A stretch of 64,000 bases of DNA from Puniceicoccaceae bacterium (GTDB lineage Bacteria > Verrucomicrobiota > Verrucomicrobiia > Opitutales > Coraliomargaritaceae), in assembly GCA_902587165.1 (NCBI GenBank), contig CACIKF010000003.1, positions 176,766 through 240,765 of the forward strand, written 5' to 3'. This document shows, one piece after another, positions 45,001 to 56,226 of the stretch; the stretch's first letter is position 1, and the number at the start of each line of letters is the position of its first letter. The translations under genes and the position numbers were made by a program. Under the pieces are notes generated by a model, which was not told where the DNA came from, did no database searches, and saw nothing but the letters and a program-made list of their open reading frames with translations.

Positions 45001-46722
45001 TTAAATCGAATCGGACACAGTGGCATGGAGAACTTCTTGCGGAGTCGTAATACCACCGATTATCTTACGAATGCCATCTTCGCGCATGTTGCGCATGCCC
45101 ATTTCGCGAGCTTTATCGCGTAGAGCAACGAGGCTGGCATCTTCGTAAATCATGGACTGAAGTTCTTCATTGACTTGGAACATCTCGAAGACACCGACCC
45201 GACCACGGAAGCCTGTTCCAGTACATTTCACGCAACCCTCGCCCTTCATAAAAGAAGCATCTGCAATTTGATCGGAACGAATACCAAGCGAGTTCAATAG
45301 CTTTTCGTCATGCTCGAAGGGAACGCGGCAACTATGGCAGTTTCGGCGCACGAGGCGCTGGGCAAGTACGGCGCGAACGGCGGCGGCGACAAGGAAGGGC
45401 TTGATGCCGATATCTATCAGGCGACTGACTGCGCTTGGCGCGTCGTTAGTATGCAGAGTACTGAAAACCATGTGCCCAGTCAGAGCAGCGTTGATCGCGA
45501 TTTCAGCGGTTTCTTTATCTCGGATCTCCCCGACCATTATAATGTTAGGCGCTTGGCGTAGCATCGAGCGCAGGGCAGCAGAGAAAGTCATGCCGACATC
45601 ACGGCGTACTTGCACCTGATTCACGCCTGGCATCTCATACTCAACGGGGTCTTCGACAGTGATGATCTTCCGGTCGGGGTGATTGATACAGTTCAGCGCC
45701 GAATACAAAGTGGTCGACTTACCCGAACCGGTCGGACCTGTAACGAGGAAGACACCATCGGGCAATGCAATGATTCTTTCGAAGGCAGCTTGGTCATCGC
45801 TAAAGAAACCTAACTGGGGCAGGCCGAGATTTAGGCTCTCCTTATCGAGTATACGCATAACGATACTCTCACCAAAAGCAGTCGGTAGAGTCGATACGCG
45901 GAGGTCAATAATCTTGACACCGACATTGATATTAATACGCCCATCCTGCGGCACACGCTTTTCTGCGATACTGACGTTGGACATCAGCTTAATGCGAGAA
46001 ACAATGGAAGGCTGAAGACGCTTGGGTGGGTTTTCCACTTCATGAAGCACGCCGTCGATGCGGTAGCGAACACGAAAGCGTTTTTCTAGAGGTTCCATGT
46101 GAATATCCGATGCACGGCGTTTAAGCGCTTCGGAAATCACCATGTGGACATACTTAATGATAGGCGCTTCTTCTTCACTGGCATCTTCACCGGTGGGCAG
46201 ATCAATTAGAGTAGGAGCGACTTCGGGGTCTTCCATTTCAGAAAAGATGTCGTCTACCGCGCCCGCTTTGGCACCTTCGTAGTATTGATGGATGGCCTTA
46301 TCGATCTCTTCGAGTGGCGCGACCCGGCAAGTAATTGAACGCTTAATTACATGACTAATACTATCGATCGCGTCCATATCGAGCGGGTCAAATACGGCGA
46401 GTTCGGCTTCGCTGTCGTCAACTTCTAGAGGAATGACTTTGTAGCGATTTGCGAGTTCGAAAGGCACGATTTCTAGCGCCTCGGTCGAGACACGAACATC
46501 AGCGAGATTGACTGTCTCCATATTAAACTCCTCGGCGAGGACATCAGCGATCTGCTGCTGATTAATACTGTGGTCGGCGACGAGCGCCTCAAGCGCAGCA
46601 GTGTCTTCGCTGCCGTCATACTCGGACTCGTTAACTTTGGCGCGCGCAGTCTCAATAGTACTCTCCTCGAGTAGCCCTTTGTCAGTTAATAATTGAAGAA
46701 CGAATTCGTCGGCGGAGGTCAC
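45001..46722 (-). CDS. Type IV pilus/type II secretion assembly ATPase, copy 1 (GspE/PilB)
   Basis: 573 aa. An MshEN-like N-terminal region (about 10-150), then the GspE core with [22 protein letters not shown] and [14 protein letters not shown]. The tetracysteine is CHSC ... CVKC, and the tail is [11 protein letters not shown]. It is only moderately similar to copy 2 outside the motifs, so the duplication is old. GTG start. It follows rho by 45 bp on the same strand. Confidence 0.92.
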   Translation of the reverse strand: MTSADEFVLQLLTDKGLLEESTIETARAKVNESEYDGSEDTAALEALVADHSINQQQIADVLAEEFNMETVNLADVRVSTEALEIVPFELANRYKVIPLEVDDSEAELAVFDPLDMDAIDSISHVIKRSITCRVAPLEEIDKAIHQYYEGAKAGAVDDIFSEMEDPEVAPTLIDLPTGEDASEEEAPIIKYVHMVISEALKRRASDIHMEPLEKRFRVRYRIDGVLHEVENPPKRLQPSIVSRIKLMSNVSIAEKRVPQDGRININVGVKIIDLRVSTLPTAFGESIVMRILDKESLNLGLPQLGFFSDDQAAFERIIALPDGVFLVTGPTGSGKSTTLYSALNCINHPDRKIITVEDPVEYEMPGVNQVQVRRDVGMTFSAALRSMLRQAPNIIMVGEIRDKETAEIAINAALTGHMVFSTLHTNDAPSAVSRLIDIGIKPFLVAAAVRAVLAQRLVRRNCHSCRVPFEHDEKLLNSLGIRSDQIADASFMKGEGCVKCTGTGFRGRVGVFEMFQVNEELQSMIYEDASLVALRDKAREMGMRNMREDGIRKIIGGITTPQEVLHATVSDSI

Positions 46723-46767
46723 AGATAGATGATTGTCAAGGTGGGTAGAAAATGGTGATAGTAAAAA

Positions 46768-48666
46768 TTAACGAGCCACGCTCAACAAGAACTCCGCGTT
46801 GGTATTGGTTTTCTTGATCCGTTGAATGAGCATTTCCATAGCGTCTGTAGACGGTAGGCCCTTCATTGCCCTGCGCAATGAATAAATTTTGAGCATTTCG
46901 TCGGGATGATAGAGTAGTTCTTCCTTCCGCGTGCCGCTCTTATCCATACTCAGCGCAGGAAAGATACGTTTATCGGAAAGGCCACGGTCGAGGTGTAGCT
47001 CCATATTTCCAGTTCCTTTAAACTCCTCGAAAATAACCTCATCCATCTTACTGCCAGTCTCGACCAGCGCAGTCGCTATAATGGTCAAGCTACCGCCGTC
47101 TTCAATGTTACGAGCGGAGCCAAAGAAGCGCTTTGGTTTTTGCAGAGCGTTGGCCTCGACACCACCAGAGAGGATCTTACCACTACTGGGCATGGTCGTG
47201 TTGTAGGCACGCGCTAAGCGGGTGATCGAATCGAGTAATATAACAACATCTTTACCAACTTCGACCATGCGACGCGCCTTCTCGATCACCATTTCGGCGG
47301 CATGGACATGGCTCTCCGCTGTTTCGTCGAAAGTCGAACTGATAACCTCGCCGCTGACTTGGCGGCGGAAGTCGGTGACCTCTTCGGGGCGCTCATCAAT
47401 TAGAAGGATAATTAGGTGAGAGTCCGGATAATTTTTCTGAATAGAATTTGCCATGCCTTGCATGAGCACGGTCTTACCCGTGCGCGGTGGTGCTACGATA
47501 AGTCCGCGCTGACCAAAGCCAACGGGCGTGAGGCAATCGACAACACGCATGGAAAGGTTATCCCACTTCGCTTCCGAATCGGCCTCCATCAAGATACGGG
47601 AAGTCGGATAGTAAGGCACACGCTCTGTAAAGGGAACGATTTGGCTGAGGGTCTCTGGATCCTGGTCCATTACTGATTCAACCCTCACGACGATCGGGCA
47701 AGATTCACCCTCACGATGTGGATGTAGCTGCGCTCGGACAATATGCCCGCGCTGTAAACCGTAGTGCTTTATAAAAGCCTGCGGCACATAGGCACTGAGA
47801 GCTTTCACGCGATAACTGTCGCGCTCGTAAACAATGAGGCCACCCTCATCTTCGTCTAAAATCTCTAGGATACCTGTGGTCACAATAGCCGCTTTTTTCT
47901 CGGCGGCATACTTAGTAACAGCATCGATCAACTGATCGCGATTCGGCGCGTTCGGCGTATCGACCCCTAAGACCGCGACCTCTTCGCGCAGCTCTGGCAG
48001 TAGCATATTATAGATACGCACATAATCGAGCGGTTCGCCACCACCCGACTTCAGATCTTCGGCCAGAGCGAGGATGTCTTCACGATTTTCGAGCACCTCC
48101 CAATCAAGCAGCTCGCCAAATTCAATCGGAGTCTCCTCTTCGCGCTCACGCTTAACCTTGTTCTTATCCCAGCGGTTGTTTTTGCCACGCTTACGCTTGT
48201 TGTTGTTTTTGTTATTCTTATTAAACTTACCATTGCCCTTTTGACGATCATTCGGGTGCTGGTTCTGATTTTGGTTCTTTGGCCCATTGTTATGGTTTGG
48301 TTTATGACCCTTGCCACCATTTCCGTGCCCAACTTTGGGTTCACGAGGCTGCTCTGGTTGATCGCCCAAATCTTTTTCTTCAACTTGGTCGACCTTAATG
48401 TCAGCACTAAAAGTCACCTCATCATCGCCACTCGAGGATGTAGATAGCTTGGTATCGGATCCTGCTTGCGCAGGTGCGATCACGCCGGGTGTGAACGTAT
48501 CTGATCCTGTGTCGCCCAAGTCCTTTGCGACAGCACTCTTTGGGGTCGCAGGTTTTTTCGTAGCCTTTTTAGCGGCTTTTTTAGTCGCTCGCTTTTTAGG
48601 CGCGGCTTCGGCAGCAGTGGAATAGTCCTCTTGAGAGAGGGCATCGTTTTCTTCGTCAGTGCTCAT
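46768..48666 (-). CDS. rho: Transcription termination factor Rho with a long disordered N-terminal extension
   Basis: 632 aa against about 420 for E. coli Rho. Residues 1-178 are low complexity: Ala/Lys repeats ([11 protein letters not shown]), acidic stretches, then an Asn/Lys/Gly-rich block at about 112-175. The core has the Walker A APPRTGKT, the Q-loop region [17 protein letters not shown] and [12 protein letters not shown]. The primary RNA-binding RNP1 (DGFGFLR in most Rho) is changed to [14 protein letters not shown]. It lies between coaE and gspE on the same strand and could be co-transcribed with the pilus genes. Confidence 0.95.
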   Translation of the reverse strand: MSTDEENDALSQEDYSTAAEAAPKKRATKKAAKKATKKPATPKSAVAKDLGDTGSDTFTPGVIAPAQAGSDTKLSTSSSGDDEVTFSADIKVDQVEEKDLGDQPEQPREPKVGHGNGGKGHKPNHNNGPKNQNQNQHPNDRQKGNGKFNKNNKNNNKRKRGKNNRWDKNKVKREREEETPIEFGELLDWEVLENREDILALAEDLKSGGGEPLDYVRIYNMLLPELREEVAVLGVDTPNAPNRDQLIDAVTKYAAEKKAAIVTTGILEILDEDEGGLIVYERDSYRVKALSAYVPQAFIKHYGLQRGHIVRAQLHPHREGESCPIVVRVESVMDQDPETLSQIVPFTERVPYYPTSRILMEADSEAKWDNLSMRVVDCLTPVGFGQRGLIVAPPRTGKTVLMQGMANSIQKNYPDSHLIILLIDERPEEVTDFRRQVSGEVISSTFDETAESHVHAAEMVIEKARRMVEVGKDVVILLDSITRLARAYNTTMPSSGKILSGGVEANALQKPKRFFGSARNIEDGGSLTIIATALVETGSKMDEVIFEEFKGTGNMELHLDRGLSDKRIFPALSMDKSGTRKEELLYHPDEMLKIYSLRRAMKGLPSTDAMEMLIQRIKKTNTNAEFLLSVAR

Positions 48667-48736
48667 GGATGTCTATTAGTGAGGTTATGAATGCCTCATA
48701 GTAAGTTGCTGGGGTTTCCGAGCCTGTACAGTCGCA

Positions 48737-49315
48737 TTAGTGCGTGGTGATCTGCTTAATCAGTCTCGTGGTTTGTTGTTTCAAAAATTCAAGGCTACCC
48801 GCGTTGGAAATAAGATAATCGGCGAGCTCCATTTTTTCTTCGAGGGGCATCTGCTGCTTACGGCGCTGCTCGATTTGCTCTCCTGTGTAAGCTCTGGCGA
48901 CCATGCGGTCGGCGGCTACATTAGGTGGGCTCACTACACAAACAGTTAAATCGAAGCGGGTTTCAAGCCTTTTTTCAAAGAGCAAAGGGATCTCCACTAA
49001 CCAGTTTGCATCAGGAGCTTGGGCGATCGAAGCTAGCCAACTCTCGTGCACGAGCGGGTGCAGAAGCTCTTCCAGCCATTTTAAATCGCCCTCGTTGCTG
49101 AAAACGCGCTTTGCAACAGCAGCGCGATCAACTGCCCCGTCGGTAAAAACCGCCTCGCCCAAGCGAGAGCGCAGTTGCGCTTTCACTTCGGCATCCGTAG
49201 CCAATAACTCGCGCACCACTGCGTCTGAATCAACCGTCTGCCAGCCCGCTTCACGGAAAAACCCAAGTACTGTCGACTTTCCGCAAGCAATCCCTCCGCT
49301 TAGGCCAACCTTCAT
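48737..49315 (-). CDS. coaE: Dephospho-CoA kinase
   Basis: 192 aa. P-loop GLSGGIACGKSTV at the N-terminus, the DSDAVVRELL substrate segment, a LVEIPLLFEKRLETRFD stretch, and an RMVARAYTGEQIEQRRKQQ lid. Last step of CoA synthesis. ATG 49315 is used in place of a TTG two codons earlier. coaE next to pil genes is also known in the pilBCD-coaE cluster of Gammaproteobacteria. It is divergent from comM. Confidence 0.95.
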   Translation of the reverse strand: MKVGLSGGIACGKSTVLGFFREAGWQTVDSDAVVRELLATDAEVKAQLRSRLGEAVFTDGAVDRAAVAKRVFSNEGDLKWLEELLHPLVHESWLASIAQAPDANWLVEIPLLFEKRLETRFDLTVCVVSPPNVAADRMVARAYTGEQIEQRRKQQMPLEEKMELADYLISNAGSLEFLKQQTTRLIKQITTH

Positions 49316-49388
49316 AGACAAAATAACTTAAATAGTGACATTAGTGAAAAAGTGTTCACCATTGCTTTAATAATTACAAATCAAAGCA

Positions 49389-50936
49389 ATGTTAGGAATC
49401 ACACAATCCGCAGCCCTCGTGGGCGTCGATGCGCATCCTGTTCAAGTAGAAGTGAATACCGGCGAGGCGGGCGAGCTTAAATTTATCCTTGTGGGTTTGC
49501 CCGATGCTGCAGTTAAGGAATCGCAAGATCGTGTCTTCTCCGCCATGGCTAATAGTGGCTTCCGCACGCCAGCAACTCGAACCACCATCAATTTGGCACC
49601 CGGCGGCCTTCGTAAAGAAGGCCCTGCGTACGACCTACCCATCGCGCTCGCCATCCTTGCTTCGATGAAAAAGTGCGAAGACGCCGAGTTAGATAACTTT
49701 CTTATCGCAGGCGAGCTCAGCCTTTCAGGCAAGACCCGCCCTGTTAAAGGCACCCTCGCCATGGCCATGCTAGCCAAGAAACTCGGCAAACGCGGCCTCA
49801 TTGTGCCGACCGAATCCGCCGACGAAGCGGCACTGGTTGAAGGCATCGCCATCTACCCTGTCGGCAGTCTCGACGAGGCAGTGCGCTTCCTCAACCACGA
49901 GCACATTATTAAGCCACTGCCGACCAAGCAAAGTAGCTTTTTCCAGACACCACCGGAGAACCAGCGCATCGACTTCGCCGAAGTCAAAGGTCAGCACGCC
50001 GTCCGCCGTGCGGTCGAGATCGCGGTCAGCGGCGGCCACAATCTATTAATGATCGGTTCACCGGGTTCTGGAAAGAGTATGATCGCTAAGCGTATTCCTA
50101 CAATTATGCCCCAGCCGCAAATCGACGAGTTTCTGCAAATTCTCAGTATTCAATCTGCTGCGGGCAACACCCTATCCAGCAATAACCGCTACTTCCAACG
50201 CCCCTTCCGTTCACCGCACCACACAATCAGCGACATTGGGCTCCTCGGCGGTGGTTCAATTCCAGGGCCAGGCGAAATCTCGCTCGCACATAACGGGGTG
50301 CTCTTTCTCGATGAGTTGCCTGAGTTTAAACGTTCCGCGCTTGAAGTCCTCCGCCAGCCACTAGAAGACGGCCAAGTCAGCATCTCACGTAGTGCGGGTA
50401 AAATCACCCTGCCCAGTTCCGTCATGCTAGTCGCAGCAATGAATCCTTGTCCCTGCGGCTACACAGGTGATCGCTCACGCGAATGCCGCTGCACTGTGCC
50501 GCAGATTCAGCGCTACCGCTCAAAAATTAGCGGCCCCCTACTCGACCGTATCGACTTACACATTGAAGCACCCTCCCTGCGAATTGAAGAACTGCGCAAT
50601 TCCGAGATCGGCGAAAGCTCAGAAGTTATGCGTGTTCGCTGCGAATCGGCACGCGCTTTACAAAACGTGCGCTTCCAAGAAACCGAACTCGCATCCAATC
50701 GCTGCAACGCCCGTATGTCGCACTCGCAGATTCGTAAGCATTGCGAGATTAACAAAGAGCAAGGCAATCTACTCCAACAAGCAATGGAACAACTCTCACT
50801 TTCCGCACGCGCTTACGACCGTATCTTAAAAGTCGCCAGGACCATCGCCGATCTCGCTGGCTCCAAACAAGTCGAGACCCCCCACCTGCTAGAGGCGATC
50901 CAATACCGTAGCCTAGATCGAAATTTGTTTTACTAG
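49389..50936 (+). CDS. comM: YifB/ComM Mg-chelatase-like AAA+ protein
   Basis: 515 aa. An N-terminal Lon-protease-like domain (about 1-170; [31 protein letters not shown]) is followed by a Mg-chelatase AAA+ domain with Walker [11 protein letters not shown], Walker [12 protein letters not shown], and a zinc-like [17 protein letters not shown]. ComM family helicases promote branch migration in natural transformation. It lies close to the pilus cluster (divergent, across coaE), a context that fits DNA uptake, but no comEC is in the window. Confidence 0.94.
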   Translation: MLGITQSAALVGVDAHPVQVEVNTGEAGELKFILVGLPDAAVKESQDRVFSAMANSGFRTPATRTTINLAPGGLRKEGPAYDLPIALAILASMKKCEDAELDNFLIAGELSLSGKTRPVKGTLAMAMLAKKLGKRGLIVPTESADEAALVEGIAIYPVGSLDEAVRFLNHEHIIKPLPTKQSSFFQTPPENQRIDFAEVKGQHAVRRAVEIAVSGGHNLLMIGSPGSGKSMIAKRIPTIMPQPQIDEFLQILSIQSAAGNTLSSNNRYFQRPFRSPHHTISDIGLLGGGSIPGPGEISLAHNGVLFLDELPEFKRSALEVLRQPLEDGQVSISRSAGKITLPSSVMLVAAMNPCPCGYTGDRSRECRCTVPQIQRYRSKISGPLLDRIDLHIEAPSLRIEELRNSEIGESSEVMRVRCESARALQNVRFQETELASNRCNARMSHSQIRKHCEINKEQGNLLQQAMEQLSLSARAYDRILKVARTIADLAGSKQVETPHLLEAIQYRSLDRNLFY

Positions 50937-51050
50937 AAGTTAAAGCGCTGCGCGATCATCCTATGGATGCTCCATCTCCGCTGCGCTACGTCGAATCCAG
51001 TGGTTCTCTTCTCCTATCTATTGCCGCCTCTTCGGCGACTTTGCCTTGAA

Positions 51051-51139
<89 letters not shown>

Positions 51140-51281
51140 AAACTTTATAGCTTGTGTGTAGAGGTTAGCTTTTTCACTGCAAGACGTTTTTAGAAAAAGT
51201 GAGGAGCTCGTAATCCGTATAACATTACACTCATCCATAAGCCATCCCCACAAAGAGGTATCTTAAAATGACTATGCTACT

Positions 51282-51914
51282 TTAAAAACCATCCACACTA
51301 ACGGGAGCCTTTTCTTGTAGGTCACTCGTCTTCATCTCAGCGAGCTCAACATCGATCTCTGTGTCGAAAAACAAAACGGAGTCCCTGCCCAACTTTCGGG
51401 CACGCACAAGGCCATCATCACGAATCATCTCAAAGCCAAAGGCGCTCACCACCTCGGCTTTATCCTCTTTACCAAGACGCTTCCAAAACGAGTCGCCCGC
51501 GTGAATTGCCATCAGTCGGTTAAACTCTTGTTCGGTCATACCCTGGCTACGTTTGTAAACCTCAATGGCCGACTTTCCATTCACAAAGACCACGTGTAGA
51601 TCCCACCCTGCAGACATCCGCCTATCACTAAGTTCTGAGGAGGTCGGTCGACGACCATCGGAGGTTTTGAAGTAGATGCGCACATCTGAAGAACTAGGCA
51701 GATATTCAAGATACTGGGCGTAAGGCATTCCTTTGCGGCGGCTTTCTTCGATCGTGTCGTCACGATACACGATTCCGCCCGAGCTAAATAACCTCCGCTC
51801 AATCGACTCTCGGCGCTCACCGATACGGGCATCCAAAGTAGATGGCAAAAGTGAAGCGATTACTAATCCCGCAAAAACACTTACGATTGTTCCTGACTGA
51901 GTGGGGTATTTCAT
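51282..51914 (-). CDS. Hypothetical exported protein
   Basis: 210 aa, not recognised. MKYPTQSGTIVSVFAGLVIASLLPSTLDA is a signal peptide or single N-terminal anchor. The body is polar and shows no domain I know. It has a repeated 'DG-R/K' character and an acidic C-terminus. A GTG at 51944 would add 10 residues. It is divergent from dgt, with about 55 bp between. Confidence 0.55.
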   Translation of the reverse strand: MKYPTQSGTIVSVFAGLVIASLLPSTLDARIGERRESIERRLFSSGGIVYRDDTIEESRRKGMPYAQYLEYLPSSSDVRIYFKTSDGRRPTSSELSDRRMSAGWDLHVVFVNGKSAIEVYKRSQGMTEQEFNRLMAIHAGDSFWKRLGKEDKAEVVSAFGFEMIRDDGLVRARKLGRDSVLFFDTEIDVELAEMKTSDLQEKAPVSVDGF

Positions 51915-51969
51915 CGTTGAGATTAAACCGTAAATTAGCCTCACTGATCAATTCAAAAAAATCCTACCC

Positions 51970-53256
51970 ATGCATAACGATTTCTACACAGCTTTTGACT
52001 TAGAGCGCTTTCCTGAGACAACCATACAGGAGGGTGACTATCGTACTGCTTTTCAGATCGAGCGCGATCGCATCATTTTCTCCTACCCCTTTCGACGCTT
52101 ACAATCCAAGACGCAGGTCTTTCAATCGGGCGAATACGACTTCTACCGCACCCGCCTGACCCACTCCATAGAGGTCGCCAAGGTAGGCCGTTCGATTTGC
52201 GAATTCTTGCTTACTAGCTCAGACCTACTCAAGGAATCTTTCCATATCGATGCCGACCTAACTGAAGCGATCTGTCTCGCTCACGATCTGGGGCACCCTC
52301 CCTTCGGCCATATTGGCGAGCGCAAGCTGAATAACCTTATGGCCAAACACGGAGGTTTTGAAGGGAATGGACAAACGCTACGAATTTTAACCGAGCTTAT
52401 CTACGAACGCTCTGGCCGCACCAAAGGCATTGCGCCGACCCGCGCCTTCCTTGATGGGGTCATGAAGTATAAATCCACTCAAGGCGACTGGTTGAAACAA
52501 ACTGGCAAGGCACCCAAGAACCACTTCATTTACGACGAGCAAGCACAGTGGCGCGATCAAGTCTTTGGTGGCGCCACCCTCCCCACAGACCTTCTCGAAA
52601 CTAAGGCGCTCAATAAATTCAAGAGTATCGAATGCCAAATTATGGATTGGGCCGACGACACCGCTTACTCCCTGCACGACATTGTCGACGGCATCCACGC
52701 TCGCTATATCAGCGTAGGTAGCCTGACCGAATGGGCAGCTACCAAGACCTTGAACGCAGATCAAAGTAAACTCGTCGACACGCTCTGCCAAAAGATTAAA
52801 AGTAACAGCTACGAACCCTACTTCGGCAGCCGTGTCGGCACCTTCGTCCACGCCTGTAGCCTTCGTACGCGTGGCGGATTTATGAGCGATCGCACCCAGC
52901 GCCATAGCTTCGACTTGAAGATTGATCCAGCCGTCAAGGCTGAGAGTGCCCTCTATAAAGACATCGCCCTCGATCTCATTTTTAAATCCACCCAACTACA
53001 ACAAATCGAATTCAAAGGTGGCTATATCCTAGAACGATTGTATCAAGCACTCTGTGAAAACTGCGTCGACCCAGACAGTAAAGGGCTCAATCTACTCCCA
53101 GTCGCTGTCCAAGAACTCCTCGCCCACGAAGCCGATGCCGCCGGCCGCCATCGCCGCCTCTGCGACTACACCGCCGGGCTCACCGATGGCCTTGCCGTCC
53201 GCACTTACAAGCGCCTATTCGATGCCGACTTTGGTTCAATCGCAGAATTGCAGTAA
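51970..53256 (+). CDS. dgt: Deoxyguanosinetriphosphate triphosphohydrolase-like HD protein
   Basis: 428 aa. HD-domain metal ligands appear as [13 protein letters not shown] (His), [17 protein letters not shown] (HD) and later [18 protein letters not shown] (Asp). RLQSKTQVF is the conserved N-terminal element of bacterial dNTPases, which split dNTPs to deoxynucleosides and triphosphate. It lies just upstream of pfkB and tmk, so three nucleotide- or sugar-phosphate enzymes are clustered. Confidence 0.93.
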   Translation: MHNDFYTAFDLERFPETTIQEGDYRTAFQIERDRIIFSYPFRRLQSKTQVFQSGEYDFYRTRLTHSIEVAKVGRSICEFLLTSSDLLKESFHIDADLTEAICLAHDLGHPPFGHIGERKLNNLMAKHGGFEGNGQTLRILTELIYERSGRTKGIAPTRAFLDGVMKYKSTQGDWLKQTGKAPKNHFIYDEQAQWRDQVFGGATLPTDLLETKALNKFKSIECQIMDWADDTAYSLHDIVDGIHARYISVGSLTEWAATKTLNADQSKLVDTLCQKIKSNSYEPYFGSRVGTFVHACSLRTRGGFMSDRTQRHSFDLKIDPAVKAESALYKDIALDLIFKSTQLQQIEFKGGYILERLYQALCENCVDPDSKGLNLLPVAVQELLAHEADAAGRHRRLCDYTAGLTDGLAVRTYKRLFDADFGSIAELQ

Positions 53257-53325
53257 CTAACTCAGCGCTTGCACGTATGCGCACGGTTCCCTATCTCTAC
53301 GCGCTTTATTTATTTTATCACGCAC

Positions 53326-54435
53326 ATGGAAGGTAAGACTCAAACTCTTCAGGAACTCAAAGAAAAGGGCCCACTCGCAGCTACTAAAAAGGCGCTTGTT
53401 GGTATCGACGGCTTTGTCGATGTCATCGTCCACCCTGTCGACCAACGCTCGGGTCCTGGCGATCAGTTCAATGCCATCCCTACCATCACCGACTTTGCTA
53501 AGCGAATCGGCTCCGCTGCGGGCAAGAGCGCCAACATTGAAATGGCACCCATAGTCGAAAAGCTAGGCGGCAACGGTCCGATTATGGCGAACGCTCAATC
53601 AGCTCACGGCATCGAAGTCCGTTATATCGGGGCAATCGGTCGTGATGCGATACACCCCGTCTTTCACGACTTCGCCGAAAAGACCAATGCCATCTCCATT
53701 GCAGATCCCGGCATCACCCAAGCGGCCGAATTTAACGATGGGAAGATCATGTTTGGCACTATGGCAAGCCTCGACGAGATCACCTACGATCACCTCTGCA
53801 AACTACCCGGCGAAGACAAACTGATCGAAGCATTTAGCGAGTCGGACCTCATCGCCATGGTTAATTGGACGATGATTCCCTACCTCACCGATGTCTTTAA
53901 TAGTTTCCTCGAAAAAGTCCTGCCCGCATGTTCTAAAGATAGAGCCCGCACCTTCTTCTTTGACCTCGCCGATCCCGAGAAACGCTCCGAGGCCGACCTC
54001 CTAGAAGTCCTCGCTGTCTTTTCAAAATTTGAGCAATTTGGTAAGGTCATCCTCGGCCTCAACCTTCGCGAAGCCGAGCAAGTCGACGCCCTTCTAGGCT
54101 TTCCTCCTTTGACCAACACACCAGAAAATTTGCAGACGATGGCTGCTCGTATCCGTGAGAAGTTATCACTCAACACCGTCGTGATCCATCCTGTTGCTGA
54201 CGCCGCATGTGCCACCCCTGAAGGGACCGCTTACGCCGTGGGACCTTTCTGTGAAAAACCAAAGATCACCACCGGCGCAGGTGACCACTTTAACTCAGGC
54301 TTCGTCACCGCACGACTCCTAGGCCTCGCTCCCGAATCCGCTCTCACCGTAGCAGTCGCCACATCCGGATTTTACGTGCGCACCGCGCTGAGTCCTACAC
54401 TCAAAGATCTCGAAGAGTTCATCGCCACTTGGTAA
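53326..54435 (+). CDS. PfkB-family carbohydrate kinase
   Basis: 369 aa from ATG 53326. An upstream TTG in the same frame (53269) is rejected because it would add a Cys-rich, non-conserved N-terminus. Family marks are GGNGPIMANAQSAHGIEVRYIGAIG near residue 90 and the C-terminal signature TTGAGDHFNSGF with the catalytic Asp. The sugar substrate cannot be named. Its stop abuts the ATG of tmk with no gap. Confidence 0.88.
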   Translation: MEGKTQTLQELKEKGPLAATKKALVGIDGFVDVIVHPVDQRSGPGDQFNAIPTITDFAKRIGSAAGKSANIEMAPIVEKLGGNGPIMANAQSAHGIEVRYIGAIGRDAIHPVFHDFAEKTNAISIADPGITQAAEFNDGKIMFGTMASLDEITYDHLCKLPGEDKLIEAFSESDLIAMVNWTMIPYLTDVFNSFLEKVLPACSKDRARTFFFDLADPEKRSEADLLEVLAVFSKFEQFGKVILGLNLREAEQVDALLGFPPLTNTPENLQTMAARIREKLSLNTVVIHPVADAACATPEGTAYAVGPFCEKPKITTGAGDHFNSGFVTARLLGLAPESALTVAVATSGFYVRTALSPTLKDLEEFIATW

Positions 54436-55065
54436 ATGACCAGCCTATTCATCACATTCGAAGGCGGTGAAGGCTGCGGCAAGTCCACCCAAATCGCTAC
54501 TCTAAAAGCTCGGCTTGAAGCTATGGGTAAGACGGTTGTGCAAACCCGTGAGCCTGGAGGGACCGCCCTAGGAGAATACGTTCGTAGCCTGCTCCAGCAC
54601 GACGATGCAGGTCAAGGCATGTCACCCGAAGCCGAGCTACTCCTCTTTGCCGCTAGCCGCGCACAACACGTGCGCGAACTGATCGCGCCAGCCATCGCCC
54701 AAGGTAAAATCGTTCTCTGCGACCGCTTCCTAGATTCTACCACAGTTTACCAAGGCGTCGCGCGTGCCATCGATACAAAGAAAGTCGACACGATCAATCA
54801 ATTCGCCATCGGCGATACCAAGCCCGATTTGACCATCCTGATTGACCTCCCCCCAGAAATCGGACTTGCTCGCGTCCACGCCCGCAGTGACGGACAGCTC
54901 GACCGCATGGAAAATGAAGCCATCGAGTTTTTCCAAGCCGTCCGCCAAGGCTACCTCGATTTAGCCAAGTCAGAACCGAAGCGCTTCCTCGTACTAGACG
55001 GCAGCCAAAGCGTTGAGGAGCTTGAAACTCAAATTTGGCAAAGAGTAGGAGCGACATTGAAATGA
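54436..55065 (+). CDS. tmk: Thymidylate kinase
   Basis: 209 aa. P-loop FEGGEGCGKST, the DRx motif in VLCDRFLDSTTVYQGVAR, and the TREPGGT loop. Makes dTDP from dTMP. The LID segment ARSDGQLDRMENE has the Arg pattern of type II (E. coli-like) enzymes. It starts directly after the PfkB stop and overlaps the next gene by 4 bp (ATGA), giving a tightly coupled three-gene operon. Confidence 0.96.
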   Translation: MTSLFITFEGGEGCGKSTQIATLKARLEAMGKTVVQTREPGGTALGEYVRSLLQHDDAGQGMSPEAELLLFAASRAQHVRELIAPAIAQGKIVLCDRFLDSTTVYQGVARAIDTKKVDTINQFAIGDTKPDLTILIDLPPEIGLARVHARSDGQLDRMENEAIEFFQAVRQGYLDLAKSEPKRFLVLDGSQSVEELETQIWQRVGATLK

Positions 55066-56213
55066 GCCACACCTACGACTTTGACAGCTGCCCCGAACGC
55101 ACTGGCTACGGTAGCCTGAAATGGGACAAATATAAAGGTCGCGATATTCTACCGCTCTGGGTCGCCGACATGGACTTCGTCACAGCACCGGAAATCCTCG
55201 ACGCGCTTCAGCAGCGCCTCGACCACGGCGTCTTTGGCTACACCATACCCCACGAGGCTCCCATCGAAGCCGTGATCAATTACCTCGATCGCCAGCATAG
55301 CTACAGCGCAAGGGCTTCTTGGCTCAACTTCCTTCCCGGCCTTGTCCCTGCAATCAACCTATGCTGTCACGCTTTTACCGAGCCCGGCGATTCCGTGATG
55401 ACCGCCACCCCCGTCTACCCGCCTTTTATCACTGCGCCCGACTACGCAGAGCGAGAGCTGATCAAAGTGCCACTCTGCTTAGATAGCCAAGACCGTTGGA
55501 CCCTCGATATCGACGCGATGGAAGCCGCGATCAAAGCCCACACAAAAATCTTCATCCTCTGCAGTCCACACAACCCTGTCGGCCGAGTCTTCAGCAAAGA
55601 AGAACTCACCGCCCTCGCAGACTTTTGCGAACGCCATGATCTCATACTCATCTCCGACGAGATCCACTGTGACCTCATCTTCGATACAGAGGCCAAGCAC
55701 ACCCTGACCGCTACCCTAAGCGAGCAAATCGCCGACCGCACAGTTACTCTCATGGCGCCCAGCAAGACTTACAACTTGCCTGGCCTTGCCTGTGCTTATT
55801 CCGTCATAGAGAACACCAAGCTGCGCGCTCAATTCCAGAAAACGATTCGCGGCATCATTACCGAAGTCAACTGCTTCGGTTACGCCGGTATCACCGCCGC
55901 CTACGATCATGGCGAACCATGGCGCCAGGCTCTCCTTATGTATTTGAATAACAACTACAATCTTATCTACGACTTTATTCGCAAAGAGATACCCGAGATC
56001 ACTTTCCGCCCGATGGAATCGACTTATCTAGCATGGCTCGACGTCAGTAAGCTCGGCATTAAAGACCCTGTTAAACATTTTGAAAAGCACGGCGTTGGTT
56101 TATCTGATGGCACTCCCTTCGATGGGCATCAACACCTCAGGCTTAATTTCGGTTGCCCCCATAGCCGCCTCGTGGAAGGCCTCGAAAAGATAAAAGCCGC
56201 ATTACATCCGTAG
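55062..56213 (+). CDS. MalY/PatB-type PLP aminotransferase (cystathionine beta-lyase-like)
   Basis: 383 aa. The fold-type I N-terminus LPLWVADMDF and the HNPVGRVFSKEEL segment are characteristic of MalY/PatB C-S lyases. The lysine for PLP is in MAPSKTYNLPG (Lys, SKTxNLxG), and the phosphate-binding Arg is in HLRLNFGCP. It probably splits cystathionine or a related thioether to homocysteine. ATG 55062 is inside the tmk stop (4-bp overlap); an upstream ATG at 55035 lies within tmk and is rejected. Confidence 0.92.
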   Translation: MSHTYDFDSCPERTGYGSLKWDKYKGRDILPLWVADMDFVTAPEILDALQQRLDHGVFGYTIPHEAPIEAVINYLDRQHSYSARASWLNFLPGLVPAINLCCHAFTEPGDSVMTATPVYPPFITAPDYAERELIKVPLCLDSQDRWTLDIDAMEAAIKAHTKIFILCSPHNPVGRVFSKEELTALADFCERHDLILISDEIHCDLIFDTEAKHTLTATLSEQIADRTVTLMAPSKTYNLPGLACAYSVIENTKLRAQFQKTIRGIITEVNCFGYAGITAAYDHGEPWRQALLMYLNNNYNLIYDFIRKEIPEITFRPMESTYLAWLDVSKLGIKDPVKHFEKHGVGLSDGTPFDGHQHLRLNFGCPHSRLVEGLEKIKAALHP

Positions 56214-56226
56214 ATGCGAAATTCCA

